A stretch of 64,000 nt of DNA from JAEZBP01 sp963832725 (GTDB lineage: Bacteria > Myxococcota_A > Polyangia > Polyangiales > Sandaracinaceae), in contig CAWHVG010000005.1 in NCBI GenBank assembly GCA_963832725.1, forward strand, positions 1,798,001-1,862,000, in the 5' to 3' direction. A program made the position numbers and the translations under genes. Shown in pieces: positions 27,300-37,840 of this stretch. The number at the start of each line of letters is the position of its first letter. Position 1 is the first letter of the stretch. The notes under the pieces are model-generated. The model saw only the letters and a list, made by a program, of their open reading frames with translations. It had not been told where the DNA came from and did not search any database.

Positions 27300-27309
27300 G
27301 TGGAGGAGG

Positions 27310-27425
27310 GTACGCCGCCTCGAGAGGGAGCGCGATCGTCACCTGCGTGCCCGGCCCCTCGCGAGAGCCGTCCGCCGCGTTCGATTCCGACGCCGGCTCC
27401 ACCCGCAGAACGGGAACGAATGAGG
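27310..27425 (-). pseudogene. Possible histidine-kinase ATPase remnant
   Basis: In the gap between the kinase stop and the DUF4286 start, one minus-strand frame reads VLRVEPASES, then EGPGTQVTIALPLEA. This resembles the very end of a HATPase domain (PGxGTxVTIxLPL). No upstream part is present because the kinase gene occupies that space. Only about 35 codons, so chance is quite possible. Confidence 0.25.
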
Positions 27426-27428
27426 CGA

Positions 27429-29526
27429 TCAGAGCACGCTTCCGCCGCCTGTCCACGGGGCCGGCGGCGGGGGAGGATCGGGCTGCGCGGGCGGTGCCGA
27501 CACGGTCTGCTGCTGCGTCGCCGGCGTCGGCGTCCAGGCCGGCGCGATGGTCGGCGGCGTCCACGTGCTTCCCTGGGTCGTGACCGGCGGCGGATCCAGA
27601 TCGTGGTGCACGTGCCGGCGCGGGTTGCGCGCGACCTCCACATCGGAGCTCAGCTCGATCCGGTCGGTACCCGTGCCGATGCGGAAGATCACGCGGTAGC
27701 TCGCGGGCACGGTGAAGGTGTGGGTGGCCTGGTAGCTGCCGTCGTCGGCGCGGTGTGCCTCGATGGAGCGACCGATCTGCCGCGACCCTCGCTTGACGAG
27801 GAAGCGCGGCCGGCTGCGCGCGCCCACCTCGACCTCGGGATCGAGCACCGCCGAGAGCGTGACCTCCTCGTGATCCACCACCGCCTCGGGCAGCGTGCGC
27901 ACGCCCGGGTGCACCTCGGGGGGCGGCGGCGCCTCGAGCGCTGCGATGGCGCGCTGGATGTCGTCGTCGTCGGGCACGAACGCGAGCGCTCGGCGGTAGG
28001 TCTGGAGCGCCTGCTCCCGCTCGCCGCTGTCGGCCTGGCTCTCGGCGTCGTGGGCCAACCGATCGGCGGCGTCGCGCCGGATCCTGCGCGCCTCCGGGTC
28101 GTCGGGGCTCACCCGGAGCATGCGGTCGGTCAGACCGAGCACGCTGGTCTCCCGCGGGGTGTCGTAGCGATCCACGGCGAGGGCCTCGCGCGCCTGCGTG
28201 CCGAGCGCCTCCACGTTCACCACCGGCGCGTCGTCGTCGTCCAGCCAGGTCGCCACGCCGAAGCCGCCCCCGACGAGCAACACGCCCAGCACGAACGCGC
28301 CGAGCACCAACCGGAGTGAGCCGCCGCTCCGAGCGCGCTTGTGGGAGAGGCCGGGGATCGAGAGCTCCTCCTCGGACTCGCCGAAAGGGCTCGGCGCCGC
28401 CGCCAGCGTCCCGGGCCGAACCACCGGGTCGGTCGGATTGGTGCGAGTCCGCTGCGTGGTCTCCCGCGCCGAGACCTCCGGCGTAGGCACCGGCGTCACC
28501 CCCGGGCTCGAGGGCGGGCCGATCGAGGGCCTCCCCGCGGCTCGCCCGCGCACCTCGAAGCCCGCCCGCTCGGCCGCCACGCGCAGCGCGTCACCGAACG
28601 CGTGGGCGTCGTCGTAGCGGCCCTCCGGGTTCTTCGAGAGCGCCCGCATGACCACATCGGCGACCGGCTCCGGCACGTGGCGCGCGCGCTCCTGGGTCAG
28701 GATGTGCGGCGGCGACGAGTGGATGTGCTTCATCAGCATCGCCACCGGCGAGGCGGCGTCGAAGGGCGTCTCACCGCTCAGCAGCTGATAGGTGAGGATG
28801 CCGAGCGAGTAGACGTCGCTGCGCGCGTCCGTCGCCTCGCCCGCGGCGCCCTCCGGCGAGATGTAGCGCGCGGTGCCGAACACCAGCCCGGACTGCGTCG
28901 CCTGGGTTTGGTCGTCGCCCCACAGCACCCGCGCGATGCCGAAGTCCAGGACCTTCACGAAGTCCGGGTCGCGCGCCTTGCTGACCAGCACGATGTTCTC
29001 GGGCTTGAGGTCGCGGTGGATGACGCCTTGGGCGTGAGCCTCGCCGACTCCGTCGCAGACCTGGGTGGAGACGTGGAGCGCGCGGTGCACCGGCAGCGCG
29101 CCCTCGCGCTGGATCACGTCGAGGAGCGAGCGCCCCCGCAAGAACTCCATCACGATGTAGAGGCTGCCGTCGGTGAGCTGCCCGAAGAGGAAGACACGAA
29201 CGACGTTCGGGTGGTCGAGCGCCGTGCAGACCCGCGCCTCGCGCTTGAAGCGCCGCACCGCGTCACGGTTGTCGGCCAGCTCCGGGTGAAGGATTCTTGA
29301 TGGCGACGTCCCGGTGCAGCGTCGTCTGCCGGGCGCGGTAGACCGAGCCCATCCCGCCGGCGCCGATCTTCTCCTCGATCTTGAACTGGTCGAGGAGGGT
29401 CTGGCCGATGTAGGTGTCCGGCTGCTCGTCGGTGAGCCTCAGCCGCGCGCCGTCCTTCTGGCAGAACGCGGCCGCCGTATCGTATCGACGCCCGCACTTG
29501 GGGCAGACCTTGGCCAGGGCGTCCAT
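27429..29526 (-). CDS. Membrane Ser/Thr kinase with zinc ribbon, one apparent frameshift
   Basis: About 698 residues when the frame is repaired. It starts with a zinc ribbon (CPKCGRRYDTAAAFCQKDG) and then a Hanks kinase: KIGAGGMGSVYRARQ, DVAIKIL after correction, HRDLKPENIVL, LDFGIARVLWG and GTARYISPE. An extra A at about 29294 splits the gene right after the catalytic Lys; removing it joins DVAIKILHPELADNR to AVRRFKREA. After the kinase come a Pro/Thr-rich linker, one transmembrane helix (LVLGAFVLGVLLVGGGFGVATWL) and a C-terminal part with a TPR-like stretch (EQALQTYRRALAFVPDD) and a beta-rich region. Typical myxobacterial receptor kinase. Divergent from the PEGA gene. Confidence 0.88.
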
Positions 29527-29800
29527 GGGGAGCGGCTGTGCGACTGCGGAACGAATGGCTCGCCTCCGATCTACCTTAGACGCTCCATCTCCGCAAAAGC
29601 GTTCATCATGCGCGCTCGCCCGACACGGCCGCCGACCCCGTGACGCGGGAGACGCCAGGGGACGCGTCGACGCGGTGCGTCAAGACCTGCTCGACGTGGG
29701 GAAGCCTCCTCGGATCGCTCCCGGGTGGGCGCTTACCACGAGTCTTGCTGCGCAGCGGGCGAGGGCGGTATGGTGGCACGGACTCGGAGGGACTTCGTCC

Positions 29801-31027
29801 ATGCAGCGGTCTTCCTTGGTCTCGCTCCTCACCGCGCTCGCCGTGACCGGCTCCGTGCTGGCGTCGCCCGCAATGGCGTCTGCGCAGCAACAGGCCAGCG
29901 TCATCGTGCTCGGAATCCGCTCGGTGGAGGGCGACGACGAGTTCACGCGCAACCTCACCGGCGCGCTGCGTCACGCGGCCGCGCAAGTGCCGGGCTGGAC
30001 CGTCAGCGATCGCGAGGTGACCCTCGCGCAGATGGCGCTCGCGTACGGCTGCGACGAGCCGGACCCGATGTGCATGTCGCAGATCGCCGACAGCCTCCAG
30101 GTCGGCCGCGTCATCTACGGCGACGTCCGGCGGACCAGCGCCGGTGACTCCTACGACTGGTCGATCAACCTGCACGTCTTCAACGCGGAGACCGACCAGA
30201 TCGAGCACTCGGTGGCCGACACCATCCCCGGCGTGCGGCGGGACATCGACGACCTGCGCGAGCCGGCCAGGCGCTACATGGCCGAGCTGGGCGGCGCGCC
30301 GCGGGTGGGCGCCGTCCACGTTTCGGTGAACGTGCCGGGCGCCGAGGTCTTCATCGACGGCCAGTCGGTCGGCACCGCGGACGACCAGGGCCAGCTCGCG
30401 GTCAGCGACGTGGCGGTCGGCACACGGAGCGTGCGGGTCGTGGCGGCCGGCCACCAGAGCTTCAGCAGCACCATCGCGGTCGAGCCCTACGGCGACGCCT
30501 CGTTCGAGGCCGAGTTGGAGGCGACGGGTGGCGGCACTGGCGGCGGTGTATCGATCGAGTTGGTGACCGGCATCGGCCTCTTGGTCGCGGCGGCCGGGCT
30601 GGCGGCGGGCTGGATTGCGTCTTGGGCCCAGGTCAACTCGCTGAACAGCGATCCGCAGTTCCAGCAGTTCCGCCGCGAGGCGGGCAACTACCTGGTCGCG
30701 ACCCAAGGGGCGAGCGTCAACGCGAGCAGCTTCGACGTGTGCGGGCTCAACAGCCAGAACCGCTACCTGATGACCAGCGGCCCGAGTGGTCATGTCTACG
30801 CCAGCGACACCGGCGACCGGACCCACGCGGTCTGCAGCCAAGCGAGCACTTTCGAGGCCCTCGAGTTCGTGTTCGGCATCGGGGCGGCGGCCGCGGCGGG
30901 CGTCGGCGCGTACTTCCTGATCTCCGCGCTCCTGGGCGACTCGACGCCGCCCTCGCAGCAGGCCTGGCGGCTGGTCCCCTCGTTCAGCCTCAGCCACGGC
31001 TACCTCGGCGTCGCGGTCGACTTCTGA
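29801..31027 (+). CDS. PEGA-domain exported protein
   Basis: Protein of 408 residues; ATG at 29801 with GGAGGGA upstream. The cleavable signal peptide ends at ASAQQQ. Residues ~30-155 resemble the N-terminal domain of FlgO/TolB-like lipoproteins (EFTRNLTGALRHAAAQVPGW), and ~165-240 are a PEGA domain (VHVSVNVPGAEVFIDGQSVG, SVRVVAAGHQSF). Two hydrophobic helices flank a loop in the C-terminal half (GIGLLVAAAGLAAGWIASW and GIGAAAAAGVGAYFLISALL), so it is probably envelope-anchored. Often encoded beside Ser/Thr kinases in this phylum, as here. Confidence 0.85.
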   Translation: MQRSSLVSLLTALAVTGSVLASPAMASAQQQASVIVLGIRSVEGDDEFTRNLTGALRHAAAQVPGWTVSDREVTLAQMALAYGCDEPDPMCMSQIADSLQVGRVIYGDVRRTSAGDSYDWSINLHVFNAETDQIEHSVADTIPGVRRDIDDLREPARRYMAELGGAPRVGAVHVSVNVPGAEVFIDGQSVGTADDQGQLAVSDVAVGTRSVRVVAAGHQSFSSTIAVEPYGDASFEAELEATGGGTGGGVSIELVTGIGLLVAAAGLAAGWIASWAQVNSLNSDPQFQQFRREAGNYLVATQGASVNASSFDVCGLNSQNRYLMTSGPSGHVYASDTGDRTHAVCSQASTFEALEFVFGIGAAAAAGVGAYFLISALLGDSTPPSQQAWRLVPSFSLSHGYLGVAVDF

Positions 31028-31029
31028 TC

Positions 31030-31178
31030 ATGTAGTACCGTTGGCCCGAAGTTCGGTCTGGGTTTTCTGCACGTGACGGTTCGAGCTTCGGGACGACGGT
31101 ACGGCTCGAGCTCCGAGCGAAGGGGAGGTTTCGTGCTGCCTGCACGAAACACGGACCGAAGCTCGGAGCGGGGGTACC
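31030..31178. repeat. 150-bp structured repeat A, left of rsmD
   Basis: Begins GTAGTACCG and ends GGGGTACCGG. It carries a perfect hairpin TTTCGTGC-TGCCT-GCACGAAA at about 31129-31149 and shares roughly three quarters of its bases, in the same order, with the element right of rsmD. Outer arms CCGAAGTTCGG and CCGAAGCTCGG are themselves near-palindromes. It ends one base before the rsmD GTG, so its structure probably affects translation. Confidence 0.75.
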
Positions 31179-31179
31179 G

Positions 31180-31749
31180 GTGCGGATCGTAGGCGGCAGG
31201 CTCGGGGGCAGGCGCCTCGCCGCCCCTCGCGGCCAGAGCACCCGACCGACCTCCGAGCGGGTGCGCGAAGGGATTGCCTCCGCGCTCGAGGCCCGCGACC
31301 GCATCGACGGTGCGCGCGTGTTGGATCTCTTCGCCGGCACCGGGGCGCTGGCGTTCGAAGCGCTCTCCCGTGGCGCCGCGAGCGCGGTGTTGGTCGACCG
31401 CGACCCGAAACGGGTCCGGGCGATCCGCGAGAGCGCCCGCGAGCTCGGCCTGGATGACCTGGTGACGACGCTGGCGCTCGACCTCGCCAAGGATCCCGGC
31501 GCCTGGATCGCCCGCCTCCCCGACACGACGTTCGATCTCGTGTTCCTGGACCCGCCCTACGCCGAGATCGGAATGGTGACCGGCGTGCTGGCGGCCGCGC
31601 GGGAATCGGGCAAGCTCTCGCCCGACGCCGCGATTGTCATCGAGCACGCGCGGCGGAAGCCCCCTTCCCTCCCGCCGGATTTTTCGGAGCTCGCGAGCTA
31701 TCGCTATGGTGACACGGCCGTGGTCCTGGCCAGCGCCCCGGGAGAGTAG
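31180..31749 (+). CDS. rsmD: 16S rRNA (guanine966-N2)-methyltransferase RsmD
   Basis: Class I SAM methyltransferase of 189 residues. MRIVGGRLGGRRLAAP at the N-terminus, RPTSERVREGI, SAM-binding DLFAGTGALAFEALSRGA and catalytic FLDPPY are all typical of RsmD, which methylates G966 of 16S rRNA. GTG start directly after repeat A. The neighbour coaD follows in the common rsmD-coaD order, with repeat B between them. Confidence 0.95.
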   Translation: MRIVGGRLGGRRLAAPRGQSTRPTSERVREGIASALEARDRIDGARVLDLFAGTGALAFEALSRGAASAVLVDRDPKRVRAIRESARELGLDDLVTTLALDLAKDPGAWIARLPDTTFDLVFLDPPYAEIGMVTGVLAAARESGKLSPDAAIVIEHARRKPPSLPPDFSELASYRYGDTAVVLASAPGE

Positions 31750-31893
31750 TTCCGGCGCCCGGAAGTTCGATCAGGGTTGCGACCGGTATCGGACGAACTT
31801 CGGGGCGGAGGTACGGCTCGAGGCCCGAACGAAGTGAAGGTTCGTGCTACTTGCACGATACCCCGGAACGGAGCTCGGGCCGGGACTACTAGC
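31745..31893. repeat. 150-bp structured repeat B, right of rsmD
   Basis: Homologous to repeat A along its whole length: GTAGTTCCGG start, shared GGTACGGCTCGAG, and a hairpin TTCGTGC-TACT-TGCACGA in the equivalent place. The right end (GGGACTACTAG) is the inverted complement of the left (AGTAGTTCC) and terminates in CTAG. It overlaps the last bases of rsmD including its TAG. Confidence 0.75.
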
Positions 31894-31935
31894 CGCCCCG
31901 GAGAGCCGTCGGGCGGACGAGAACGGAGATCGCAC

Positions 31936-32415
31936 ATGAGCGTCGCCCTGTACCCCGGTTCGTTCGACCCGCTCACGAACGGGCACGTGAGCATCATCCA
32001 GAGCGGGCTGGTGTGCTTCGACGAGCTGGTGATAGCCGTGCTCCGCAACCCGAAGAAGCAGTCGCTCTTCTCGGTGGAGGAGCGGGTCGAGATGATCCAC
32101 GAGGAGTTCGCGAGCACGCCGAACATCGAGGTCGACTCGTTCGATGGGCTCCTCGTCGACTACTGCCGCGACAAGGGCATCCGCGTCGTGCTGCGCGGCC
32201 TGAGAGCGGTGGCCGACTTCGAGTACGAGCTGCAGATGGCCAACATGAACCGTCACCTCAACGAGGACGTGGAGACGGTCTTCCTGATGGCCAACGACGC
32301 GTACTTCTACGTCTCTTCCAACATCGTGAAGGAAGCGGCGATGCTCGGCGGCGACGTGTCCCGGCTCGTGCCGCCCTCGGTGGCGGCGAGGCTCCGCGAC
32401 AAGCTCGGCCGATAG
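31936..32415 (+). CDS. coaD: Phosphopantetheine adenylyltransferase
   Basis: Coenzyme A enzyme of 159 residues transferring AMP to 4'-phosphopantetheine. ALYPGSFDPLTNGHVSII contains the TxGH nucleotide motif, RGLRAVADFEYELQMANMN the substrate-binding segment, and YVSSNIVKEAA the ISS-type motif, slightly changed from ISSTxVKE. Normal length. The ATG follows a weak GGAGA. Its 3' end overlaps the convergent metalloprotease gene by 109 bp. Confidence 0.95.
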   Translation: MSVALYPGSFDPLTNGHVSIIQSGLVCFDELVIAVLRNPKKQSLFSVEERVEMIHEEFASTPNIEVDSFDGLLVDYCRDKGIRVVLRGLRAVADFEYELQMANMNRHLNEDVETVFLMANDAYFYVSSNIVKEAAMLGGDVSRLVPPSVAARLRDKLGR

Positions 32416-33533
32416 CGCGGCACGCGGGCCAGCCCCGCCTCGATGAGCTCGGGGAGCCGCTCGGCGACCTGGAGGCCCACGCGGCCGACCCGCAGCGCGT
32501 CGAGCGTGGTCGCGCCCGAGGCCAACGACGAACGGACGGCGAGCCACCCCGCCAGGTAGCCGGCGTCGCGGGCCACACCGCCGCCACGATAGGCGCGCTC
32601 GGCGATCGACACGGCGTCCGCCGGCGAGAACCCGACGTCGTCGTGGAGCCAGCGGGCGGTCTCGCCGAAGGAGGCGCCGCAGTGCATTCGCTCGGTGGCC
32701 AGGACGCGCGCCGCGATCACCCGCAGTCGGTAGGCATCGAGCACGCCGGCCTGCTCCTCCAGCCAGAGCGCCGTCCCCTCCTGCGCGCTGAAGGCCCCGG
32801 CGGTGCCGATCTCGAAGATACGGATCGGCTGATCGCGCGCATTGGCGGCGGCAACCGCGTGACCGAGCACCTCGTGCACGGCGAAGCGGAGCGACTCGCG
32901 ACGCCCGAAGCGGCGGTCGGCGAGGAAGATGGTGCGGTCGCCAGTGGCGGCGCCGGCGCTCAGACGTGGCTCGACCTTGATCTCGAGAGAGAGGCCCGCG
33001 GACGCGGCCACGGCCTGCATCAACGACGCGAGCGAGAGGCGGCCGGGCTCGTCGCGGGCGGGTACGTCCCGCGGCTCCTCGCGGTGGGGCAGCGAAGCGA
33101 GCAGCGCCCGCGCGAGGCGGGCGAGCGACACCGGGCCGTCGGCCAGCCCGACCTCCGCGCGCCCGTCGCCGAAACGCCGCGCGGCCAGCGGCCGGATCCG
33201 GCGCGGATCGCCGAGCGCTTCGATCATCGCGAGCTCGAGCTCGAGCTCCTCCAGCCGGTGCGCGTAGAGCCGGCCGCCGGGCACGCCCTCGACGCGCCCG
33301 CGGATGCCGTCCACGATGCGCCAGAGATCCGGTTCGACGCGGCGCTTGCGCAGCTCCCAGCGGGGGACGGGCGCCTCTTTCGCCGCCACCGCCGCCACCA
33401 GACGGGCGCGCTCTTCGACGGCGTTCGTCGCCGTCAGCGCGGGCAGCAGGCGCGCGACGTCCGCGATTCGCCTCATCAGCGCGTCGGCCTGGCGCAGCAC
33501 CAAGGCTGCGGCGCGGTCCTGCGGTGCGTCCAT
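32307..33533 (-). CDS. DUF1704 zinc metallo-carboxypeptidase-like protein
   Basis: Protein of 408 residues. The DUF1704 signature is complete: an HExxxH zinc motif in FAVHEVLGHAV and the downstream Glu in FSAQEGTALWLEE (the QEG motif used in names such as flavohaemoglobin expression-modulating protein). The human relatives (KIAA0895L/MATCAP) are tubulin tyrosine carboxypeptidases; bacterial substrates are unknown. The last ~36 residues are antisense to coaD and Ser/Thr-rich, so the natural stop may have been lost. Divergent from prkA by 139 bp. Confidence 0.85.
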   Translation of the reverse strand: MDAPQDRAAALVLRQADALMRRIADVARLLPALTATNAVEERARLVAAVAAKEAPVPRWELRKRRVEPDLWRIVDGIRGRVEGVPGGRLYAHRLEELELELAMIEALGDPRRIRPLAARRFGDGRAEVGLADGPVSLARLARALLASLPHREEPRDVPARDEPGRLSLASLMQAVAASAGLSLEIKVEPRLSAGAATGDRTIFLADRRFGRRESLRFAVHEVLGHAVAAANARDQPIRIFEIGTAGAFSAQEGTALWLEEQAGVLDAYRLRVIAARVLATERMHCGASFGETARWLHDDVGFSPADAVSIAERAYRGGGVARDAGYLAGWLAVRSSLASGATTLDALRVGRVGLQVAERLPELIEAGLARVPRYRPSLSRSLAATEGGTSRDTSPPSIAASFTMLEET

Positions 33534-33672
33534 GCTGCCCCCGGAACGTAGCAGCCGACCGATCGGCCGTCACACTCGCCTTCGTGGACGCGCTGGATGG
33601 AGAGGCGCCTCCACGAGAGCGATGTTACGCTTTCCAGCACGGTCCCACCGCCCCTGGCGACCGGGAGGATTC

Positions 33673-35730
<2,058 letters not shown>

Positions 35731-35749
35731 CCGCTGACTCGGCTCACGA

Positions 35750-35787
35750 ACGCCCGCCGGCCCCAAGTCGGCGGGCGTCGTCGTTTT
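35750..35787 (+). terminator. Rho-independent terminator after prkA
   Basis: A 10-bp perfect stem (ACGCCCGCCG paired with CGGCGGGCGT), a 9-base loop and a tail CGTCGTTTT. It begins 20 bp after the prkA stop and is the clearest intrinsic terminator in the window. Confidence 0.85.
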
Positions 35788-35842
35788 GGGCTCCGGCGCT
35801 GCACGCTGGCGATCCCAGGTCGAGAGCACCACGATCCGCTCC

Positions 35843-36620
35843 GTGCCGCGTCCCTTTTCACGACCGCTCGCGCTCGCGTTGGCCGCGATGTGGCTCGCCG
35901 GCGGCTGCGGGTACGTCACCTACTTCATCCGCGAGCGCAACGAGCCCATCAAAGCGATCGAGGTCCGGATGGACCCCTCGGCGCGCCGCGAGTGCCTGGT
36001 GGTGCTCATGCCGGGGCTCGGCGACACGCCCGACGACTACCTCTCACACGGCTTCGTGCGCGAAGCCGCAGAGGCCTCGGGACGCTGCGACTTCGTCGCG
36101 GTGGACGCCCACCTCGGCTACTACACGGCCGGGACGCTGCGGGAGCGGGTCGGCAGAGACGTGCTCCTCCTCGCCGACACGCGCGGCTACCGGACAATCT
36201 GGATGGTCGGGATTCTCGATGGGCGGCCTCGGGACGCTGCTCGTGGCGCGCGACAACCCCGAGCTGGTCGACGGGATCGTGCTCCTAGCCCCCTTCTTGG
36301 GCGATGAGGCGGTCATCCGCTCGGTGGTGGACGCGGGCGGGCTCCGCGCGTGGGAGCCGCCGCCGATCGAGGAACCGGTCGATCAGGAGCACTACAGCGA
36401 GGCGCTCTGGGCATGGCTGAAGGGGTACGCCGATCACCCGGACGAGCGACCGCCCCTCTTTTTGGGGTTCGGGACCGAGGACAGGCTGGCGCCGGCGGCG
36501 CGGACGCTGGCGGCGGTGCTGCCCGCAGATCGCGTGCTGACGGCGAGCGGCGGCCACAGCTGGAGCACGTGGAGCGTGCTGTGGCGGCGCTTGATGGCCC
36601 ACCCGCCCTGGAACCGTTGA
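35843..36620 (+). CDS. Lipoprotein alpha/beta hydrolase, one apparent frameshift
   Basis: About 258 residues. GTG start, then a lipoprotein signal (ALALAAMWLAGGC). CLVVLMPGLGDTPDDYL corresponds to the oxyanion region. The frame breaks at about 36213, where removing one T gives IWMVGISMGGLGTLL with the GxSxG nucleophile elbow. GFGTEDRLAP supplies the acid and SGGHSWSTW the His. The catalytic triad is therefore complete only after repair. Substrate unknown. Confidence 0.75.
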
Positions 36621-36693
36621 ACGGAACCGTTGAAACGCCCGCGCCAGCCTCGGCGTTCGGTATGCTATGAGCGGCCGCGGAGGGAGAGCGTCG

Positions 36694-37578
36694 ATGGGCC
36701 GTACGATCAATTCCATTCTCGCCGTCTGCGCGATGCTCGCGCTGCCGGCCATCGCAACGGCCCAGGACGACGCCCGCGCGCACTTCCAACGGGGCCAGGC
36801 CGCGTACGAGACGGGCGACTACGACACCGCCGCCCAGGAGTGGCAGCGCGCGTACGAGCTCGACCCTCGGCCGGCCCTCCAATACAACCTGGCCCAGGCC
36901 TACGAGCGGCTCGGTCGCCTCGACGACGCCGTCCGCGCCTATCACGGGTACATCGACAACACGCAGCCCGACGACCCGCGCGCGGAGACCGCGCGGGCCC
37001 GGCTCGCTTCCCTCGAGCAGCGCCTCAGCCAGACCAGCATCCACCTGACCGGCGGCGTCGAAGGCGCGACGATCTTCGTGGACGACGAGGATCGCGGACG
37101 GCTCCCCCATCCGGATCCGCTGCGGGTCGAGCCGGGCTCGCACCGGATCGTGGTCCGGGCGGACGGCTACGAGGACTTCGTGTCGGTGGTCGCGGTCAGC
37201 CCGGGACAGAGCGCCGAGGTGCCGGTCGGGCTGCGGGCGGGCGGCGTCGGCGTAGTGATGCCGTCAGGCGGCGGCGGGATCTCGACGGTCGGCCTCATCG
37301 TCGCCTCGGTCGGCGCCGCGGCGCTGATCGGGGGCGCCGTCACGGGCAGCCTGGCGCTCTCGAACGCCGGCGACGCCCCCTCGTCGGCCAGCCCGCAGGC
37401 GGACACGGCGCGCACGCTCGCGCTGATGACGGATATCCTCCTCCCGGTGGGCGCGGCGGCTGCCATCGCCGGTCTGATCCTGATGTTCGTGCTGGAGCCG
37501 GATCTCGGCGGCAGCGCGCAGGTCGTGCCGGTGGTCGGTCCCTCCTACGCCGGCGTGGGCGTGCTCGGCGACTTCTGA
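36694..37578 (+). CDS. TPR and PEGA exported protein
   Basis: Protein of 294 residues from the ATG at 36694 (GGAGGGAG upstream). Signal peptide to ATAQ, then two TPR units (AHFQRGQAAYETGDYDTAAQEWQRAY, LQYNLAQAYERLGRLDDAVRAY), a PEGA domain (TSIHLTGGVEGATIFVDDED...GSHRIVVRADGYEDFV) and two hydrophobic helices near the C-terminus. Same general design as the PEGA protein at 29801. Probably periplasmic and membrane-attached. It lies downstream of the hydrolase in the same direction, 73 bp apart. Confidence 0.85.
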   Translation: MGRTINSILAVCAMLALPAIATAQDDARAHFQRGQAAYETGDYDTAAQEWQRAYELDPRPALQYNLAQAYERLGRLDDAVRAYHGYIDNTQPDDPRAETARARLASLEQRLSQTSIHLTGGVEGATIFVDDEDRGRLPHPDPLRVEPGSHRIVVRADGYEDFVSVVAVSPGQSAEVPVGLRAGGVGVVMPSGGGGISTVGLIVASVGAAALIGGAVTGSLALSNAGDAPSSASPQADTARTLALMTDILLPVGAAAAIAGLILMFVLEPDLGGSAQVVPVVGPSYAGVGVLGDF

Positions 37579-37618
37579 TCCCTCACGCCAGCTGACCGCA
37601 GCGCGGCGGCGCTCGCCA

Positions 37619-37840
37619 CGACGACGGTCGCGCCGCTTGGGGTCAGTGGCAGCCCATCCGCGCCGACGTGGCGGTCGAGCGGCTGCAGCAGTAGTGCGCC
37701 CAGGGAGCCCGGAGTGACTCGCTCGAAGCTGACCGCGCCGGGGCACTTGCTCCGACGACGGTCGCGCCGCTCGGTCTCAGTGGCAGCCCATCCGCGCCGA
37801 CGCGTCGGTCGAGCGGCCGCAGCAGTAGTAGGCCCACGGA
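37619..37840. repeat. Tandem duplication with 134-bp period at a gene 3' end
   Basis: The segment starting CGACGACGGTCGCGCCGCT at 37619 recurs at 37753 with about 85-90% identity over ~85 bp. The right copy contains the last codons and stop of the leftward Cys-rich gene (ARMGCH); the left copy is a decayed duplicate lying beyond that stop. Period equals that of the duplication at 15952. Confidence 0.85.
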
